Part shown: in pieces, positions 62,422 through 64,000 of the stretch
Position numbering within the stretch: position 1 is the stretch's first letter
How the letters are laid out: each line of letters opens with the position of its first letter
Assembly: GCA_033064195.1 (NCBI GenBank)
Contig: JARBJD010000024.1
Location: forward strand, 124,001 to 188,000
Reading direction: 5' to 3'
Length of the DNA stretch: 64,000 bases
DNA from: Blattamonas nauphoetae
Lineage: Eukaryota > Preaxostyla > Oxymonadida
The notes under the pieces: generated by a model
Told to the model about the DNA's origin: nothing
What the model saw: only the letters and a program-made list of their open reading frames with translations
Databases searched by the model: none
Translations under genes and position numbers: made by a program

Positions 62422-64000
62422 TTTCTGGCCGCCCCTCCCTCTCCCTTTCTCGAGCCATGTCTCGACTTCAGAATCCAACGTGTCGATTCCTGGTGGTTTA
62501 TCCGATTCAATCACGATGTTGCCCGAACAAGATATGAACGATGGATCACTACGAATCGGTGAAGATCCTTCTTCGACAGGTGAGAACGGTCCCAGAAGAG
62601 ATTGGGGAAGAACAGATGTTGAAGACTCGATTGAACCGATCAGCTTGCTTGGGATGAACGTTCAACAGTCGTGCCTGATGACGACAATGGTCAGCAGGAC
62701 TGAAACACAAAACGGGAAGAAATGCGGCAGACGTGGCAATCAGTGGATAGATTTTGAGGATGGAGGGTGTCGATGATGTGTCTGAACAAAGACGCCAAAG
62801 CCTCACTGAAGGGGAACTCAGGGAGACAGTCTTTTTCTATTGGATGGAGTGGAATATCAAGCAAGGAATGGTCATTTCGGTACGTTATTAGAATCAGAGA
62901 ACCAGCGAAGAATTGAACCGCACAACACAGTTCATACTCCACACTCAACCATCTGCCGCACCCCTTCCTCGTTCCTCTCCTTTTCAATACCGCTCCCTCG
63001 CTCTCTTGATTTGAAGAGCGATTGACCAATCACGAAGACTTTTCGAGCTGATGTGTGACTGACACGAACACTCTCCGCCACACTGGACACACACCCTGTT
63101 CTTCTTTTTCCTCGTTGGATTGTGGATTTTGATTTGTGTGTGGATAGCCTCTGTTGCGATTGACAAGACGGATTGGTGTGGGAATGACCGAATCCAACTC
63201 CATCGACATTCATGCGACGATGTCACACCCTTCTTGCCCGAACTCTATTTGAGTGTGTTCTCCTCATCGCCCTCGAACATTCGCAGTCACTTCCAAGTCA
63301 TTCACTTTCGTCATCCCGAGACACACCAGCTCGTGCCAATTCATGACCGTTCTCGGTCACTGCTCCGAAATCCCCTCTGCCTCTCCCCTCACCACACTCG
63401 GTGTGGTGCGTGCTGGACACCGCTCTTTCGAAGCGACATCACATCTGCATCTGCATTTCTTCGTCTTATCTGATTCTGTTCCCAACTTCTCCCTTTCTCG
63501 AACTGTGTCTCCTCTCGTAACCCTGGGAATGACTATCTCGCATCAAGCAAAACGACTAAAACGCATCAAATCTTGATCAGCCCTTTTAATCTTCAAAACC
63601 ACTGATCGCGAATTCGATGAAATTTTCTGTATCGAATGCAGAAATCCTTCGTCAGCGGATCGCAGAGACGATTTCAAGTACAATTTCGTCAACCCATTCT
63701 GAGGAAGGCGTGCTCATTACATCAGATGCATCATAGTCTGAGGTTTGGCGTGATCTTCACAACGTCTTCGACTCCTCGTCATCTGATACTCCACGCCTCG
63801 CCTGCGAGTCACACGATCGTTCAAGTTGGGTGAAAAACTGACGGGTTGTGGCTGGGACAGATCGTGAAATGGGATGCAGCATCGACAGACACGCAATCGA
63901 CAACAGGCTCAGTCGCGTTCTTCACACTCTCCGACTCGTCGTCGGTGGCCTTGTCGTTGTCGTTCACAATCTAATCGTCATCGCACCCGAACTGTGTGGG
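62422..64000. other. Decayed module sequence to window end
   Basis: No intact gene. Pieces resemble the surface-protein remains; 63365-63408 repeats the CTCTGCCTCTCCCCTCACCA and hairpin sequence found at the end of the second minisatellite, so a further partial duplicate of the module may be present. A 40-codon ATG frame at about 63617-63739 (MKFSVSNAEILRQRIAETIS) and frames running off the right edge cannot be judged. Confidence 0.35.

Noticed and set aside
1-64000. Alternative genetic code with TAA/TAG as Gln (known in some oxymonads)
   Set aside because: In-frame TAGs occur only in decayed transposases and the DUF1963 pseudogene, while several intact genes (7253, MAPK, the 60.1-kb gene) end in TAG exactly where family homology or composition ends.
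1-64000. Bacterial contamination or lateral-transfer operon
   Set aside because: Spliceosomal introns, MAPK and other eukaryotic kinases and eukaryotic transposon types occur throughout; no operon-like gene runs.

Overview
The window looks like nuclear DNA of an oxymonad flagellate, most probably Blattamonas nauphoetae or a close relative. Four things point there: very short spliceosomal introns (about 29-157 nt, often with a GTTTGT donor), several copies of a repetitive ~370-residue helical protein family that I associate with Blattamonas, very long beta-helix surface proteins with one C-terminal membrane anchor, and many DNA transposons. Intact genes end in TAA, TAG or TGA, so the standard code applies. 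This identification rests on recognising families by eye, not on a search.

Layout. 0-7 kb is a transposon graveyard: a mariner-like remnant (+), a pogo-like remnant (-), unidentified frames, a Tc1-like remnant (+) and one apparently complete mariner (5701-7012). 7.2-17.4 kb holds host genes: a 1252-residue unknown protein, a helical-family protein (-) head to head with a zinc-knuckle protein (+), and a 1024-residue anchored surface protein (-). 17.4-24.1 kb is poor in clear genes: two unresolved multi-exon reading regions, a DUF1963 pseudogene split by a 949-bp TA-flanked element, and a DUF1963 C-terminal scrap. At 24.2-25.7 kb, in inverted orientation, sits a 1114-bp near copy of part of the 7.2-kb gene, here joined to a ubiquitin-like C-terminus. 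25.9-34.4 kb has a 2064-residue surface protein and a seven-exon MAP kinase. 34.7-41.8 kb holds a helical-family pseudogene (-) split by a 2115-bp Mutator-like element that carries a spliceable coding segment, a surface-protein fragment (+), a 901-bp hAT-like element, and another helical-family gene (-). 42.2-47.4 kb has a tRNA-like unit and an inverted-repeat island without recognisable genes. 47.9-52.4 kb has two protein kinase genes; the first carries the helical-family domain as its C-terminal half. 53.6-63.5 kb is a duplicated module: helical-family gene, then surface-protein remains containing a minisatellite (76-bp unit in the first copy, 38-bp in the second).

How it fits together. The intact content is signalling (MAPK, two other kinases), anchored surface proteins of the kind that face the gut environment, and a lineage-specific helical family, one member of which is fused to a kinase. 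Four non-autonomous-looking elements of different superfamilies (TA-flanked, Mutator-like 9-bp duplication, hAT-like 8-bp duplication, a 3-bp-duplication element) sit in or next to these genes with readable target duplications. Three of the four insertions can be checked because the host reading frame resumes on the far side.
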